This document shows positions 1-8,755 of a stretch of 64,000 nucleotides of DNA, one piece after another; within the stretch, counting starts at the first letter, position 1; each line of letters begins with the position of its first letter. The position numbers were made by a program, and so were the translations under genes. The notes beneath the pieces are model-generated. The model had not been told where the DNA came from. It saw only the letters and a program-made list of their open reading frames with translations, and searched no databases. Origin of the DNA: an uncultured Fodinibius sp. (GTDB taxonomy: Bacteria > Bacteroidota > Rhodothermia > Balneolales > Balneolaceae). The stretch is from NCBI GenBank assembly GCA_913056235.1, contig CAJXMW010000001.1, forward strand, positions 62,001-126,000, read 5' to 3'.

Positions 1-344
1 ACTACGCCAATTCGTTTCTCGTCTGTCGACATTTTGAACTCTGTTCTAGCCTGTTAACAATTTATCTAAGCAGATGATCTGTAGGTTCGTGATCATCAGA
101 GTAAAGAAACCAATTCTTTGTGAAGGAAATTTGAAGAAGAAGTGTCAAATTCTATTTAGAACGAGTCTATTATGTCTATAAAGGGCTCACCTGAGTACTG
201 GATTTGAAGTCGGATGAATAAACCACCGACAACATTCATCACCCAACAACCCCAGTCGCCCAATGAGAGATTATTTAAGTCATAATTTGAAATTACTACC
301 TTCATAGTATATACTTTTAATTGAATTTAGACAAGGTCATTGAT
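1..344. other. Intergenic stretch at window start
   Basis: I see no gene, RNA or clear repeat here. A TTTG at 286-289 followed about 20 bp later by TATACTTT (310-317) is a weak match to the Bacteroidota -33/-7 promoter form and could serve the gene starting at 345. Confidence 0.3.
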
Positions 345-1424
345 ATGATGTTAATAAGAGAATTGCTTCTACTTCTGTTAGTATCCCTTTTAGGCGTATT
401 AATTGCTCGAGGCCAACAACCTGAAACTGACTCCAATTCTTTTCCCACCTCTTTTTCTAATTTGAACGAACAATATCAAGATTCCCTCAAAGCCCAGCAT
501 GGGGCTATCACCCCTCAATTCCTGCGCTCTTGGAGCGACCGCTACTGGAAGCTGGTCCAGCGTCATCCCAACCATAAACTGGCCCCCGAAGCTGCCCGCA
601 AGGCCTTGTCCATTTATGCAAAGTTTAACAATCCCAATATATTAGAAGAGAAGCTGAATTCGCTCTCGATGGATGACCGGGCCATGAGCGGGGTCCTTCC
701 CTTTTGGAAGCAGCCGTTAGACGGAAGTCACACATTGGATCATCCCTATGTTAAAAAATTGCAACGCATTGCGGAACACAGCCAATCTGAGGATGTCCAG
801 ATTGCCGCTCATTATTACCTAGCCCGTTGGTTTACCAAGTTTAAATACTATGACCAAGCCTTAAACCAACTGAATACGCTGGAACTCAGCTACCATGTCT
901 ATCCAAGCAATACAAAATATGGTGAAGAAATTGCAAAAATGCGGAACCAGATAGATACATACTCGGCGGGGAAGCCTATGCCTAACTTTACAATCAAAAT
1001 GCTGGATGGAGGTACGTTCACGCAGCAGGCCCTAAAAGACAATGTCACCTTCATCTATTTTTACGGCTCTCACTGTGGCTCATGCACCATCATGTACCCC
1101 AAAATAACCGAACTCTATCGCCAATACAAAGACCAAGGGTTTCAGGTGGTGGGTGTTGGCTACGACTGGAAAGTTCCTTATGGGTTCAACACGCCGGCCG
1201 AGTTTAAGCAATTTGCACAGGAGTATGACATTATGTGGCCACAGACTGTGGATGTATCGTTTTTTACGGATACGTTGAACATGCAAGCCCTTTCCACTGG
1301 CTATCTGATCAATGGCAATAAAAAGATTGTGCGTATCAGCCGCTCGGATGTCGTAACCAATGTCACCGACAATTTCGAGCACACATCCCTGAAGGAAGCG
1401 GTCGGTAAGCTGATTCGAAAATAA
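345..1424 (+). CDS. TlpA-like thioredoxin-fold lipo/periplasmic protein
   Basis: Predicted thiol-disulfide protein of 359 residues. An N-terminal hydrophobic stretch (about residues 3-21) serves as signal peptide; about 200 residues of helical, alpha-rich spacer follow; the C-terminal third is a thioredoxin/AhpC-TSA-type fold with the redox pair Cys244-Gly-Ser-Cys247. Bacteroidota TlpA/ResA-like proteins often have this two-part layout and act outside the cytoplasmic membrane. A longer frame opens with TTG at 321, but I chose ATG 345 because the signal peptide then starts at residue 1 and AAGG lies 8 bases upstream. The gene is convergent with the sensor kinase, separated by a strong hairpin. 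Substrate unknown. Confidence 0.75.
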   Translation: MMLIRELLLLLLVSLLGVLIARGQQPETDSNSFPTSFSNLNEQYQDSLKAQHGAITPQFLRSWSDRYWKLVQRHPNHKLAPEAARKALSIYAKFNNPNILEEKLNSLSMDDRAMSGVLPFWKQPLDGSHTLDHPYVKKLQRIAEHSQSEDVQIAAHYYLARWFTKFKYYDQALNQLNTLELSYHVYPSNTKYGEEIAKMRNQIDTYSAGKPMPNFTIKMLDGGTFTQQALKDNVTFIYFYGSHCGSCTIMYPKITELYRQYKDQGFQVVGVGYDWKVPYGFNTPAEFKQFAQEYDIMWPQTVDVSFFTDTLNMQALSTGYLINGNKKIVRISRSDVVTNVTDNFEHTSLKEAVGKLIRK

Positions 1425-1475
1425 TACATGCCATATTCACCGGTAATACCCCCCCTCGACCGATGAGGCGCTCAA

Positions 1476-1504
1476 GTCCCCGGCACTTTGGAAGTGCCGG
1501 GGAC
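1476..1504. terminator. 13-bp perfect hairpin between convergent genes
   Basis: The arm GTCCCCGGCACTT (1476-1488), a 3-base loop and its exact complement (1492-1504) lie between two convergent stop codons. There is no T-run on either side, so this is not a canonical intrinsic terminator, but its position suggests a bidirectional transcription barrier or 3'-end stabiliser. Confidence 0.5.
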
Positions 1505-1508
1505 ATAG

Positions 1509-2906
1509 TTAGCTCGTAGGCAACGTAAACCAAAAGCGGGTCCCCTCTCCTACTTCGCTTTCAACATTAATGTTGGTACCGTGAGCGTTGAGAATACTTT
1601 TAACCACGGCCAGGCCAAGTCCCGTACCGCCTTTGTCGCGTGATCGCGCTTTGTCAGTGCGATAAAAACGATCAAACAGCCGGCCCAGATGTTCTTGTGA
1701 GATCCCGATGCCACTGTCCTTAACCTCAACTGTAACCTGTTCGTCATTACATGAATAGCAAAGACTGACGATACCTTCATTGGTGTATTTGATGGCATTG
1801 GAGATCAGGTTATCAATCACCTGTTCGATCTTGCCGGGGTCGCCGGTAGCCTTGCAAGCTCCCTGGTCAATATTCAGCGTGATTCCTTTTTCATCGGCCT
1901 GATCACGGTACTGTTCATCCACATGCCGGGCAATGATAGCCAGGTCGAACTCCTGCATCTCTACAAAATACTCGTCGGAGTCATATCGCTGCAGAGTTTT
2001 CAGATCTTTAAACAGCCGCGTGATACGGTCGGTCTGCCGCTCTGCAGATCGAATATATTTCTGTTTTTTCTCCTCATCCAGATTGTCTAACTGCAGCATT
2101 TCCAGTGCGCCGGAAATGGTATGCAGCGGATTACGAATCTCATGGGTAATATCGGCAAAAAATTGGCGCTGCTTTTCAGCAAACTGCTTGATCTGTTCGG
2201 TGTCGGCACGCAGCTTCGAGGCCATCTGATCAAGCGATGTAGCCAGCGTCCCAAACTCATCGCTTCGATTGATATCGATGTCGCGATCCACATCACCATC
2301 GGCAATGTCCTGGGCGGCATTTTTAATCTGTGTGATCGGCTTGGTCAGGTAGCGCGCCATCCAAACGCTGACGATCACGACCAACCCAATGGAAATAAAC
2401 ATCCCGTAGTAGATAATCCAGCGGATGGTTTTGATAGGCGCATAAATTTGATCCTTCAGCTGGCTGGCCTCCAGGTAATGCATTGGGGCCGCCGAATCCG
2501 GGAGCATGATATAGCCGGTCAGCCGTTCGGAATTCTCATTGCGGGGAAGCAAGGGTAAATCTGATCGCGCTTTCAAGCTCTCCATAATTCCAGCGCTCAA
2601 CTGCTGCGAAGGCGTAAAGCTCGTATCATTATTGGTATACGCATTAAGGAGTTGACCGGTAGAATCAAATACCGCCAACTGATAACCGGATGTTCGGGCA
2701 GCTTCTGACAAGTGTTTGTCAAGCTGCTTATTTTGAGCCAAGTTCGCCACCGTCACCGACAACCATCTCGTATCTTGCTGCATCTCGGTGCGTCCCTCCT
2801 CGAGCAGATAATCCCGGATAAATAGAATAGAGTAGCTGCTGATGGAGGTAATCCCAAAAATAAGCAACAGGATGAATGTCCATGCCAGTTTTGACCGTAT
2901 GCTCAT
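1509..2906 (-). CDS. Membrane sensor histidine kinase (HAMP-HisKA-HATPase)
   Basis: Sensor kinase of 465 residues. Transmembrane helix 1 spans about residues 7-30, a periplasmic sensor domain about 31-161, and helix 2 about 162-184. A HAMP linker (about 185-237) precedes the phosphoacceptor His255 in ADITHEIRNP. The ATP-binding domain shows the N-box (EQVIDNLISNAIKY), the G1 box (DSGIGI), the F box (LFDRFYRTD) and the G2 box (GGTGLGLA). It is the PhoR/BaeS type. It lies 75 bases downstream of its likely partner response regulator on the same strand, so the two are probably co-transcribed. The signal is not predictable from sequence. Confidence 0.92.
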   Translation of the reverse strand: MSIRSKLAWTFILLLIFGITSISSYSILFIRDYLLEEGRTEMQQDTRWLSVTVANLAQNKQLDKHLSEAARTSGYQLAVFDSTGQLLNAYTNNDTSFTPSQQLSAGIMESLKARSDLPLLPRNENSERLTGYIMLPDSAAPMHYLEASQLKDQIYAPIKTIRWIIYYGMFISIGLVVIVSVWMARYLTKPITQIKNAAQDIADGDVDRDIDINRSDEFGTLATSLDQMASKLRADTEQIKQFAEKQRQFFADITHEIRNPLHTISGALEMLQLDNLDEEKKQKYIRSAERQTDRITRLFKDLKTLQRYDSDEYFVEMQEFDLAIIARHVDEQYRDQADEKGITLNIDQGACKATGDPGKIEQVIDNLISNAIKYTNEGIVSLCYSCNDEQVTVEVKDSGIGISQEHLGRLFDRFYRTDKARSRDKGGTGLGLAVVKSILNAHGTNINVESEVGEGTRFWFTLPTS

Positions 2907-2981
2907 AGAAGGCAGATGAAGCTAGTTGGGCTGAAAACGACTGTTTGTATGTTAGATAAAATCCGGCACATCCGTATCTAT

Positions 2982-3683
2982 TTACACCTTCACAATTTCA
3001 CGGTTGAGTCCGTAGCCGATACCGCGATAGGTTTTAATCACTTCTCCTGAATCGCCCATCTTGAGCCGCAGGTTTTTCACATGTACATCCACCGTTCGAT
3101 CAAACACAAAACGATCCTCCTCGGTGATATGCTCCAGGATTTCCTGCCGCGTGTACACCCGCTTTGGATTCTTGTAGAACAGCTCAATTAGTGTATATTC
3201 GGTGGAAGTCAGCTCAATTTTTTCATCATCTACATAAAGCTCTTTGGCATCGGTATCGAGATAGGTATCGCCGTACTGCAACCAGTTAGCTTTCTGGGGA
3301 TTCTGCCGCCGCAGCAACGACTCTACGTGGGCTTTTACCAGATTCAGGCTGGCCGGCTTGGGAATATAATCGTCGGCGCCAAGCTCAAGACCCTCGATCT
3401 CATCCTGCTCTTCATCCTTGGCCGTTAGAAAGATGACGGGGATATCATTTAACACCGGATGACTGCGAATCTGCCGGCAAATTTCTTTGCCATCCACATT
3501 TGGAACCATGATATCTAGTATGGCCAGATGAATTTCACCGGCATGATCTTCAATAAGCTCCAGCGCTCGATTCCCCTCGTGAGCAACGAGTACCTCGTAA
3601 TCGTTCATTTCGAGGAAATTCGCCAACATTTCGGCCGACTCTTCTTCGTCTTCAACTAATAATATACTGTGCTTCGGTTTCAC
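2982..3683 (-). CDS. OmpR/PhoB-family response regulator
   Basis: Two-domain regulator of 233 residues. The receiver domain (about 1-125) has the acidic pocket Glu11/Asp12, phosphoacceptor Asp57, Thr87 and Lys109. A winged-helix DNA-binding domain follows (about 135-230; note the TRQEILEHI...VDVHVKNLRLKMG pattern typical of OmpR proteins). It is first in a two-gene operon with the downstream sensor kinase. A 198-base divergent gap separates it from the SDR gene. Targets unknown. Confidence 0.93.
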   Translation of the reverse strand: MKPKHSILLVEDEEESAEMLANFLEMNDYEVLVAHEGNRALELIEDHAGEIHLAILDIMVPNVDGKEICRQIRSHPVLNDIPVIFLTAKDEEQDEIEGLELGADDYIPKPASLNLVKAHVESLLRRQNPQKANWLQYGDTYLDTDAKELYVDDEKIELTSTEYTLIELFYKNPKRVYTRQEILEHITEEDRFVFDRTVDVHVKNLRLKMGDSGEVIKTYRGIGYGLNREIVKV

Positions 3684-3881
3684 GGTAATACTTTTTTCTT
3701 AATAGCAATGCGATCAAAACAGAAATCTATATCAAATCGTTGATCGTAATAAAATAGTAAATGTTGTCCAGTATCTGAACAAAGCTTAAATGGCCCTTGT
3801 CATGCTTGGGATGAATCAGCATTTTAGGAATCATAAAACGTACTACAATTCTTTACCAATCGAATAGCTACATCTACGATA

Positions 3882-4676
3882 ATGTCATTTAATAATAAAG
3901 TCGTTTGGATCACCGGCGCATCCTCGGGCATCGGTGAGGCGCTCACTTACCAACTACACCAACGAGGTGCCAAGCTTATTTTGTCATCGCGCCGAAAAGA
4001 AGTGCTCGAAAAGGTAAAAAGTAACTGCAGCGGCGATACCTCAGACATCCACATTCTGCCACTGGACCTTGCTGAAACGGACGTACTGAATCAAAAAGCA
4101 GAACAGGCACTGGACCTGTATGGCCACATTGACTACCTATTTAATAATGGCGGCATTAGTCAGCGCTCTGAGGTCATCGACACAAATTTGGAGGTCGTCC
4201 GCAAGGTGATGGAGATCAACTTTTTTGGATCGGTAGCCCTGACCAAGGCTGTGCTTCCCTCGATGATTGAGCGGCAAGCGGGACACATCGTGGTAACCAG
4301 CAGCGTGATGGGTAAATTTGGTACGCGGCTCCGTTCAAGCTATGCTGCATCCAAACATGCCCTTCACGGCTATTTCGACTGCCTGCGCCAGGAAGTTTAC
4401 GACGATAATATCCACGTATCGCTGGTGTGCCCGGGTTATATTAAGACCGATGTTACCCAAAATGCCCTGGAAGGCGACGGCAGCAAACACAATAAAATGG
4501 GTAAAGGGCAGCAACAAGGCATGGCACCGTCAAGATTTGCAGAAAAATTACTCCCGAAAATCGCCAACCGAAAAGAAGAAATTTACATTGGGGGAGTTGA
4601 AACCTGGGCTGTTTACCTTAAGCGATTTGTCCCAAAGCTTTTTAATAAAGTTCTACGAAGGTCAGAAGTCACTTAG
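3882..4676 (+). CDS. SDR-family oxidoreductase
   Basis: Classical short-chain dehydrogenase/reductase of 264 residues. It has the NAD(P)-binding TGASSGIG motif (11-18), NNGG (88-91) and the catalytic Ser-Tyr154-x3-Lys158 (YAASK). An Arg at the end of beta-2 (SSRR) favours NADPH. The overall pattern is like the DHRS7/short-chain family acting on lipids or steroids, but the substrate cannot be told. The last bases nearly meet the convergent lipoprotein gene that ends at 4685. Confidence 0.9.
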   Translation: MSFNNKVVWITGASSGIGEALTYQLHQRGAKLILSSRRKEVLEKVKSNCSGDTSDIHILPLDLAETDVLNQKAEQALDLYGHIDYLFNNGGISQRSEVIDTNLEVVRKVMEINFFGSVALTKAVLPSMIERQAGHIVVTSSVMGKFGTRLRSSYAASKHALHGYFDCLRQEVYDDNIHVSLVCPGYIKTDVTQNALEGDGSKHNKMGKGQQQGMAPSRFAEKLLPKIANRKEEIYIGGVETWAVYLKRFVPKLFNKVLRRSEVT

Positions 4677-4684
4677 ATGTTACC

Positions 4685-5182
4685 CTACAATTTCACTTCG
4701 ATACGTAAGTGAACCAACGCCGCCTTGGGTTGACCATTCTTTTTCGCCGGGATGATTACTGATTCCTTAATGGCTCTGGCGACATCCTTGTCGCAGGGAC
4801 CGGCCGATTTGAGCGCATAAAACCGGCTGGCTTCGCCCTTCTTACTTACCAAAAACTCCAGCTTGGCTACCTGACTGCCGTGGTCTTGGATGTACTCTAT
4901 ACAAGGGACAGACATCGTTACCCTTGGAACAATGATGCCATAATCCTCTGACTGGGGCGGCGTATCCAAGCCAATTAAGGTCTGGTCAGCGGGATCATGA
5001 AAGCCTACTTCTCCATTATCAATCTGCACTTTCCAATCGGGGCGGCTGTTCTGCGAAACGAAATCTATGTCATCCGGTGATTGGTATACCTCTGAGGTCG
5101 GTTTCGCGGTTTTACATGCTGATACCCCGATAAGGATACAAACCATCCCAACAATAAATTGCCTTGTGCCTGTCATACCCAA
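4685..5182 (-). CDS. Small lipoprotein with TonB C-terminal-like domain (third of three)
   Basis: 165-residue predicted lipoprotein: hydrophobic signal followed by a lipobox ending VSAC, with Cys about residue 23. The C-terminal 70 residues (KLEFLVSKKGEASRFYALKS ... NGQPKAALVHLRIEV) follow the TonB C-terminal pattern: beta strand, Gly, strand, helix with a conserved paired Cys, then a 'P-A-x-x-x-G-x-P' turn and a final strand. Two conserved cysteines (in SVPCIEY and AGPCDKD) may form a disulfide. It is one of three tandem paralogues behind the DUF58 gene. The function is unknown; a role in TonB-type energy coupling is only a guess because the membrane helix of TonB is missing. Confidence 0.65.
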   Translation of the reverse strand: MGMTGTRQFIVGMVCILIGVSACKTAKPTSEVYQSPDDIDFVSQNSRPDWKVQIDNGEVGFHDPADQTLIGLDTPPQSEDYGIIVPRVTMSVPCIEYIQDHGSQVAKLEFLVSKKGEASRFYALKSAGPCDKDVARAIKESVIIPAKKNGQPKAALVHLRIEVKL

Positions 5183-5240
5183 CGTATTAGCCTATAACAT
5201 TAGAAGATTATATAATATTTAGGATAAAGGATCACAATGA

Positions 5241-5768
5241 CTACCAATTTCTTATGTTTTTCTGTTGATGCTGTAAGCCCACCAAATTGAAGGACATGCT
5301 AAAATGTATTAAGGTTGGCATTGGTTGGCCATCCACCGAGGCCGGGATAAACGTAGCCTGCTCAAAACTTTTGGCCAGCGTTTTATCACATTTTCCCACC
5401 GATTTTAGTAGAAAAAAATTACTGGCTTGCCCTTTGTTATTGACCAGGAATTCAATTTTTCCACGCTCCGAAACTTTCACCTTCTGTTCTGCTGTCTTCT
5501 TAGCATGTTTGGACAAATATTCCAGGCATGGCTGGGTAATTGCAACAACATCCCGCAGCGTTTTCTCTCCTTTTACCTTGGGCGGCTGATCAATATTGGC
5601 CAAAACCCTCTTTTCAGAGTCATAAAATCCAATCTTGCCCTGCTTAATTTTTTGCTGCCATTGTAGGCGTTCGTCAGCTTGAACAAAATCGTATTGCGCA
5701 CTTTTGCATTGGATCCCAACCAACATCAGGAAAATTAGCATTTCGCATTGCCAAGGAAATGAGTTCAT
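5241..5768 (-). CDS. Small lipoprotein with TonB C-terminal-like domain (second of three)
   Basis: 175-residue paralogue of both neighbours. It starts with a short hydrophobic segment and a Cys (MLVGIQC) that would be a poor lipobox because Gln precedes Cys; an internal start at the second Met is possible. It shares with its upstream neighbour the block GFYDSEKRVLANIDQPPKVK and with both neighbours the C-terminal beta-rich domain and the two cysteines (QPCLEY, GKCDKT). The start codon lies 3 bases from the stop of the first paralogue, implying tight co-transcription and an origin by tandem duplication. Confidence 0.6.
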   Translation of the reverse strand: MNSFPWQCEMLIFLMLVGIQCKSAQYDFVQADERLQWQQKIKQGKIGFYDSEKRVLANIDQPPKVKGEKTLRDVVAITQPCLEYLSKHAKKTAEQKVKVSERGKIEFLVNNKGQASNFFLLKSVGKCDKTLAKSFEQATFIPASVDGQPMPTLIHFSMSFNLVGLQHQQKNIRNW

Positions 5769-5771
5769 AAA

Positions 5772-6269
5772 TCAATTTACTTGTTGCTGCAGCCGACCTT
5801 GATCCACAAATCGAAAGATCATCGTAAAGTGCACCAGCGTTGGTATTGGTTTGCCATCTGACATAGCCGGCTCAAACTTCGCCTGCTTAAAACTTTTGGC
5901 CAATACCGCGTTACAATCACCCACATCCCGCAACATATAAAATTGAGTGGCTTTGCCTTTCTTATTGATAAGAAACTCGATTTTACCTACGGTTTTACCC
6001 TTTCCTTTCATAGCCTGTTGCCGACAAGCCGTCGACATATCCACTGCATCATGGAAACTCTCTTTACCCTTCACCTTCGGCGGCGTATCAATGTTGGCAG
6101 TCACCTCTTGGGTAACATCATAAAACCCGATATCTCCACTTTTTATTTTGGGTTGCCAACTCGTCCGTTCTGAGGGCTTAACAAATTTATAGGCCGGGGC
6201 ACTGCTCTTACAACTGATACAAACAAGAATTACAACAATAGCTAAGTGAAAAAACTGCGATCGTTTCAT
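5772..6269 (-). CDS. Small lipoprotein with TonB C-terminal-like domain (first of three)
   Basis: 165-residue predicted lipoprotein with signal MKRSQFFHLAIVVILVCISC and a Cys after the hydrophobic core. The mid-region (GDIGFYDVTQEVTANIDTPP) and the C-terminal TonB-C-like domain with two Cys (STACRQQ, VGDCNAV) match the following two paralogues. It begins 27 bases after the DUF58 stop, so all four genes probably form one operon. Confidence 0.62.
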   Translation of the reverse strand: MKRSQFFHLAIVVILVCISCKSSAPAYKFVKPSERTSWQPKIKSGDIGFYDVTQEVTANIDTPPKVKGKESFHDAVDMSTACRQQAMKGKGKTVGKIEFLINKKGKATQFYMLRDVGDCNAVLAKSFKQAKFEPAMSDGKPIPTLVHFTMIFRFVDQGRLQQQVN

Positions 6270-6296
6270 CTTTAATTTCTTTAGAAAAATTTTAAT

Positions 6297-7217
6297 TCAA
6301 CCGAGGCGCTTGCGCTTGTTTAGATAGGCCAACAATGCAAGATCAAATTCGCTTTGGGTATCAAGTTGCTCAAAATCGATTTGGAATTCGCTGCACGCCA
6401 TCTTGAATCGGTGGGTTAACTCTTCCACTTTTTCCTGGTAGTCCTTGCGGATTTGTGCCGGCATAACTTCCATTTGGGATCCCGTCTCCATATCCTGCAT
6501 CATTAGTCGGCGGTCAGGAAAGTCGAGCTCGCGTTCGCTTTGCTCCTCGAGCACATTAAACAGCAGCACCTCATGCTTGCGATGACGCAGATGTTTGAGG
6601 GCCGAAATTAACTGATCATGCTGATCCACATTTTCAAAAAGGTCCGTGAGTACAACAACCAGGCTGCGGTGCTTAAGGCGCTCGGCTACTTCGTGCATCA
6701 CTTTAGCCGTAGCCGTTTTGCGATGCAATTCTTCCTGGGCGTCTTCCTGCTCGAGCAGTCGTTCAAACTCAGTAAATAGCATCCGCAGGTGAGAGTACGA
6801 TGACTTGGCAGGGATAAACTGATTGACACCTTCACTAAAAGTCACCAGTCCACAGGCATCGCGTTGGCGATGCATCAGGTACATCAATGAAGACCCAAAA
6901 TGGATGGCGTATCGCAGCTTACTCCATGGACTAAAATATTTATAGAACATAGAACTGCTGGTGTCGAGCAGTATGTAGCAACGGAGATTGGTTTCCTCCT
7001 CGTACTTCTTCACAAACAGCCGCTCCGTCTTGGCATATACCTTCCAGTCAATGTGCTTTATTTCATCGCCGGGATTGTAGGGACGATGCTCAGCAAATTC
7101 AACGCTGAAACCGTGATGGGGACTCTTGTGGAGTCCCGAGATAAAGCCCTCAACAATTTTCCGGGCACGGAGCTCCAGTGGTGCTAATTGTGATAGTAAT
7201 TCGTGATCTAGTAGCAT
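6297..7217 (-). CDS. DUF58 protein (von Willebrand A-like)
   Basis: 306 residues from the ATG at 7217. An upstream in-frame start at 7253 adds 12 residues not expected in the family, whose members begin with a LL..L..LEL.ARK(I/V)V(E/D)G pattern as seen here. It shows the DUF58 signature around GFSVEFAEHRPYNPGDEIKHIDWK and a MIDAS-like DTSSSM loop in a vWA-type fold. DUF58 proteins usually work with a MoxR AAA+ ATPase encoded next to them; no MoxR gene is visible in this window. Here it instead leads an operon with three TonB-C-like lipoproteins. Confidence 0.85.
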   Translation of the reverse strand: MLLDHELLSQLAPLELRARKIVEGFISGLHKSPHHGFSVEFAEHRPYNPGDEIKHIDWKVYAKTERLFVKKYEEETNLRCYILLDTSSSMFYKYFSPWSKLRYAIHFGSSLMYLMHRQRDACGLVTFSEGVNQFIPAKSSYSHLRMLFTEFERLLEQEDAQEELHRKTATAKVMHEVAERLKHRSLVVVLTDLFENVDQHDQLISALKHLRHRKHEVLLFNVLEEQSERELDFPDRRLMMQDMETGSQMEVMPAQIRKDYQEKVEELTHRFKMACSEFQIDFEQLDTQSEFDLALLAYLNKRKRLG

Positions 7218-7350
7218 AATTTGAACCTCGTCTCTAAACGTACAAACTAACAAATGTTTTGCCTAATAGTTTATTCTTTCCAACAAATGGTTATTTTAGT
7301 GATCCGATTATATTTAAAACTATCAGAATTGAGAATCAGTCTTACAGACT

Positions 7351-8247
7351 ATGCCGCAAGTAATTACATCTGCTGATCAGCTTGACTTTACTGTTGAGGA
7401 TATACCCTCGATGCCTCTTCCTTCAGAAGTCCTCATGGTTCGACCACTACACTATTCTGTAGAATACGTAATTAATCCACATATGGCCGACCAGGTAGGC
7501 AATGTTAACACCATTGAAGCCCAAAACGAGTGGGACCTTGTCCGCTCTCTGTTTAATCAGGTTGGAATTAAAGTCCACGTTATTGAGGATCAGGAAGGAC
7601 TGCCCGACATGGTGTTCTGTGCCAATCAAAGCCTGCCATATATCGACGAAGATGGCAACCGGCATGTCTTTATGAGCATTATGCATGCTGATCAGCGAAA
7701 AGATGAAGTACCCTATATTGAACAGTGGTACCGCCAACACGGCTATGAGATCCATTACCTCGATGAGGACAAGATCAACGACTTTGAAGGTTGTGGCGAT
7801 GCGATCTGGCATACGGGCAAGCGTTTGCTCTGGGGCGGTTACGGATATCGCTCATCGATGGAGGCTTACGAAACAATTTCTGATACTTACGATGTACCCG
7901 TCATTGCACTGAAACTTGTGAATGAGTCGTTCTACCATCTTGATACTTGCCTGTCCGTGCTTGATGAGCATACGGCCCTCATCTATCCGGAAGCCTTTAC
8001 CGACGAAGGACTTAAGATGATTAATAAGCTATTTAATACGGTCATCCATGCCTCAAAATATGAAGCCGAGGAGCTGTTTGCCTGCAACGCCTCGTGTCCC
8101 GACGGACGAAATGTAATTATCCAGCAGGGCTGCACGGATGTCAATAAGAATCTGCGCGACAATGGATTCTCAGTTCACGAAGTTAGTACCTATGAATATC
8201 TTAAAAGCGGCGGCAGCGTGTTTTGTATGAAGATGCTTCTCTGGTAA
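7351..8247 (+). CDS. Arginine deiminase/DDAH-superfamily hydrolase
   Basis: 298-residue member of the guanidine-group-modifying enzyme superfamily (beta/alpha propeller). The residues seen are the acidic substrate loop DMVFCANQ (86-93), FEGCGD (145-150), catalytic His196 in FYHLDTCLS and the C-terminal nucleophile Cys292 in GGSVFC. These fit a hydrolase of the dimethylargininase/arginine deiminase/CtlX type that cleaves a guanidino or ureido group through a thiouronium intermediate. The exact substrate (arginine, methylarginine or citrulline) cannot be assigned. Single gene; divergent from the DUF58 operon. Confidence 0.82.
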   Translation: MPQVITSADQLDFTVEDIPSMPLPSEVLMVRPLHYSVEYVINPHMADQVGNVNTIEAQNEWDLVRSLFNQVGIKVHVIEDQEGLPDMVFCANQSLPYIDEDGNRHVFMSIMHADQRKDEVPYIEQWYRQHGYEIHYLDEDKINDFEGCGDAIWHTGKRLLWGGYGYRSSMEAYETISDTYDVPVIALKLVNESFYHLDTCLSVLDEHTALIYPEAFTDEGLKMINKLFNTVIHASKYEAEELFACNASCPDGRNVIIQQGCTDVNKNLRDNGFSVHEVSTYEYLKSGGSVFCMKMLLW

Positions 8248-8272
8248 GTGCGTAAGTTCAAAGTGTTAAAGT

Positions 8273-8497
8273 TTAGCAAGCTTTAGTTCGCAAATATTTG
8301 ATCAGGGCTAGTGTTAAATTCTTAACATCACTTGCCCTTCCGTAGGCCTGTTTCAATTCTGACTCATCAATATGATCTAAATCATAAGCTACATACAGCA
8401 AACTTTTTACTTCTTCACAAGAACTTTGAGTAAAATCAAGGAAGCGAATAAATTCTTTTGGAGAATACCGGCCGAAGCCTTCTGCAATATTGGTCAT
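8273..8497 (-). pseudogene. Truncated four-helix-bundle (S23/IVP family) protein
   Basis: The 74 residues match the C-terminal two thirds of the four-helix-bundle family first found in 23S rRNA intervening sequences: NIAEGFGRYSPKEFIRFLDF, then a helix ending in LIKYLRTK. Full proteins of this family are about 115-120 residues and start with a conserved helix ending ..RRA(A/V)S(I)xxNIAEG. The reading frame upstream still encodes LISAM before NIAEGF, but stops soon after in a simple-repeat tract (8515-8551) instead of the first helix. The gene therefore seems to have lost its first 40 or so residues. Confidence 0.6.
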
Positions 8498-8514
8498 CGC
8501 TGAAATAAGGTCAA

Positions 8515-8551
8515 TGCCTCAACACTTCAGTACTCCAACACTTCAACACTT
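8515..8551. repeat. Simple CAACACTT repeat tract
   Basis: Three imperfect copies of (T/C)CAACACTT occur just before the CPXCG gene. Related GTGTTAAAGTT words occur at 8261 and 19239. These are intergenic simple repeats without an evident function; the tract replaces the expected 5' end of the S23-type gene. Confidence 0.55.
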
Positions 8552-8755
8552 ATGAGAAACAAAGCCGAGTCTCAGGGAACAGAATTCCGCTGCGCCTATT
8601 GTGGCGAAACCAATCATACCTTTGTGGATCCCTCACAGGGCAACACCCAGAAATATATCGAAGACTGCCAAGTATGCTGCCGGCCGAACGAACTATCGGT
8701 ATCCTACGATAAGTGGAATGACGAATTTATCATCCAAAGCCGTCAGTCGCAGTAG
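8552..8755 (+). CDS. CPXCG-motif cysteine-rich protein
   Basis: 67-residue predicted zinc-binding protein. Two cysteine pairs, Cys14-x2-Cys17 (FRCAYCGE) and Cys39-x2-Cys42 followed by Cys43 (DCQVCCRPN), match the small CPXCG/Cys_rich_CPXCG family, which is widespread and uncharacterised. The family usually has a Pro inside the first pair (CPxCG); here it reads CAYCG. The reading frame runs directly out of the simple-repeat tract. Confidence 0.82.
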   Translation: MRNKAESQGTEFRCAYCGETNHTFVDPSQGNTQKYIEDCQVCCRPNELSVSYDKWNDEFIIQSRQSQ

